From: Saprospiraceae bacterium
GTDB lineage: Bacteria > Bacteroidota > Bacteroidia > Chitinophagales > Saprospiraceae
Direction: 5' to 3'
DNA: 16,166 bases
NCBI GenBank assembly: GCA_014379665.1
Contig: JACMLK010000330.1
Span: 1-16,166, forward strand
Below the pieces are notes generated by a model. The model made no database searches and was not told the DNA's origin. It was given only the letters and a program-made list of their open reading frames with translations. Numbering within the stretch: the first letter of the stretch is position 1; each line of letters begins with the position of its first letter. Both the position numbers and the translations under genes were made by a program. Shown here piece by piece: positions 14,997 through 16,166 of the stretch.

Positions 14997-16100
14997 ATGA
15001 AACCATCCATACCAAAAGGTACCCGTGATTTTCTGCCTGCTCAGGTCATTAAACGTAAGTATATTTTCGGGATTATTGAGTCTGTATTCAAAACCTATGG
15101 ATATCTCCCTATTGAAACACCTACCATGGAAAATCTTTCCACTCTCACCGGTAAATACGGGGAAGAAGGAGACAAATTGTTATTTAAAGTATTGAATAAC
15201 GGAGATTTTCTTTCAGGCGCAGACAAAGAAGCACTTGAAAAACTTGACTCCAACAAAGTTATATCATCCATCTCCAAACGGGGGCTAAGATATGACCTTA
15301 CTGTCCCGTTTGCAAGATTTGTTGTCATGAATCAAAACGATATCAACCTGCCTTTCAAAAGATACCAGATCCAGCAGGTGTGGAGGGCTGATCGTCCTCA
15401 ACGAGGGCGTTATCAGGAGTTTTACCAGTGTGATGTGGATGTGGTAGGTTCGGATTCTCTTATGTATGAAGCGGAACTAGTCAATATTTATGCAGAAGTT
15501 TTCAGAAAACTGGGCATAAAAGTCAGGATATTAATTAATAACCGGAAAATTCTGTATGGATTGGCCGAAGCAGCTGGCATTACTGACAAGTTTATGGATA
15601 TGACTATTGCTATAGACAAGCTGGACAAAATCGGGAAAGACGGTTTAATTAAAGAACTCGGTGAGCGAAATATAAGTCATGAACAGGCACAAATAGTATT
15701 AAGACTCCTGGATATCAGTAGTTTTTCTGAACTTAAAAAGGCCTTTAGTGGTCTTGAAGAAGGGACAAAAGGTATCATAGAAATAGAAAAAGTATTGAAT
15801 TATCTTGGTCAGGATATTCCCGAACTTGACATTGATATTCGACTGGCGAGAGGCCTGAACTATTATACAGGTTGTATTTTTGAAGTAAAAGTGGACACAT
15901 CTTCCTATCCCGGATTTAGCATGGGAAGTATCGGCGGGGGTGGCAGATATGATAATCTTACAGAAGTATTCGGACTGAGTGGTGTGTCAGGGGTGGGCAT
16001 ATCCTTTGGGGCGGAGCGCATTTATGATGTTATGGAAGAATTAAATCTATTTCCGTCAGATGTTCAGAAAGATATTGAAATATTGTTTATTCGGGTATGA
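14997..16100 (+). CDS. hisS: Histidine--tRNA ligase, lacking its C-terminal domain
   Basis: Class II synthetase that attaches histidine to tRNA(His). The catalytic core is complete: KGTRDFLP at the N-terminus, motif 2 with VWRADRPQRGRYQEFYQCDVDVVG, the histidine-specific ARGLNYYTGCIFEV, and motif 3 SIGGGGRYDNL followed by GVGISFGAERIYDVMEE. HisZ, the regulatory paralogue, usually lacks the histidine-binding motif, so this is a true HisRS. However, the frame stops at codon 367 right after DIEILFIRV, where the family normally continues for about 80-90 residues with the anticodon-binding domain. The 66 bp left in the window show no continuation in any forward frame. The cause may be an insertion, deletion or frameshift near 16090-16100, or an assembly error. 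As written it would bind tRNA(His) poorly and could be a pseudogene if another hisS exists. Confidence 0.9.
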   Translation: MKPSIPKGTRDFLPAQVIKRKYIFGIIESVFKTYGYLPIETPTMENLSTLTGKYGEEGDKLLFKVLNNGDFLSGADKEALEKLDSNKVISSISKRGLRYDLTVPFARFVVMNQNDINLPFKRYQIQQVWRADRPQRGRYQEFYQCDVDVVGSDSLMYEAELVNIYAEVFRKLGIKVRILINNRKILYGLAEAAGITDKFMDMTIAIDKLDKIGKDGLIKELGERNISHEQAQIVLRLLDISSFSELKKAFSGLEEGTKGIIEIEKVLNYLGQDIPELDIDIRLARGLNYYTGCIFEVKVDTSSYPGFSMGSIGGGGRYDNLTEVFGLSGVSGVGISFGAERIYDVMEELNLFPSDVQKDIEILFIRV

Positions 16101-16166
16101 TCCATTATTGGTGTAACATACCGCATGGTCCCATTGATTCATTTTGAAATTTTCACATTTTCAAAT

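Noticed and set aside
16090..16166. Terminal inverted repeat of an insertion sequence after the hisS stop
   Set aside because: Only a 5-bp GGTAT/ATACC pair is visible and the sequence ends too soon to judge.

Overview
The window looks like chromosomal DNA from a member of the Bacteroidota, perhaps near Saprospiraceae or Chitinophagia; the phylum is fairly safe, the lower rank is a guess. The evidence is the AT-rich composition, several TAnnTTTG-type -7 promoter boxes with no clear Shine-Dalgarno sites, a DUF5916/CBM9 outer-membrane protein, a large BNR-repeat secreted protein, and a solitary four-helix-bundle (23S rRNA intervening-sequence family) gene.

Layout. (1) 1-2191, plus strand: a PAP2-family phosphatase cut by the left edge, an SGNH/GDSL hydrolase and a small secreted protein of unknown function. 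(2) 2270-4849, minus strand: two tandem paralogous membrane-anchored alpha/beta hydrolases, then a CI/LexA-like regulator with an HTH and an S24 self-cleaving domain. (3) 4850-5671: a repeat-rich island. A four-helix-bundle gene sits between a left array of 15-bp and 8-bp units and a right array whose main units are the reverse complement of the left ones. (4) 5672-6859, plus strand: DNA polymerase IV (dinB), visibly more GC-rich than its neighbours, ending at a strong bidirectional terminator. (5) 6956-12948, minus strand: a 1106-residue BNR-repeat secreted protein and a DUF5916 outer-membrane protein. (6) 13210-16100, plus strand: aspS and hisS, 17 bp apart. The hisS frame stops at 367 codons, before the anticodon-binding domain.

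How the genes relate. The S24 regulator and dinB form a plausible DNA-damage pair (regulator plus translesion polymerase), now separated by the island. The two alpha/beta hydrolases are probably co-transcribed. aspS and hisS are a translation operon. The BNR protein and the DUF5916 protein are envelope or secreted proteins with no firm function.

The most interesting signals are: the four-helix-bundle gene flanked by mutually complementary repeat arrays, which resembles the stem-ORF-stem plan of 23S rRNA intervening sequences but lies outside rRNA; a lone 19-bp hairpin before aspS (13055-13073) built from the same repeat words; a 73-75-bp direct repeat that brackets the unknown secreted-protein gene and carries the 3' ends of both neighbouring genes; and the shortened hisS. 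All family calls come from reading motifs by eye; no database search was run.
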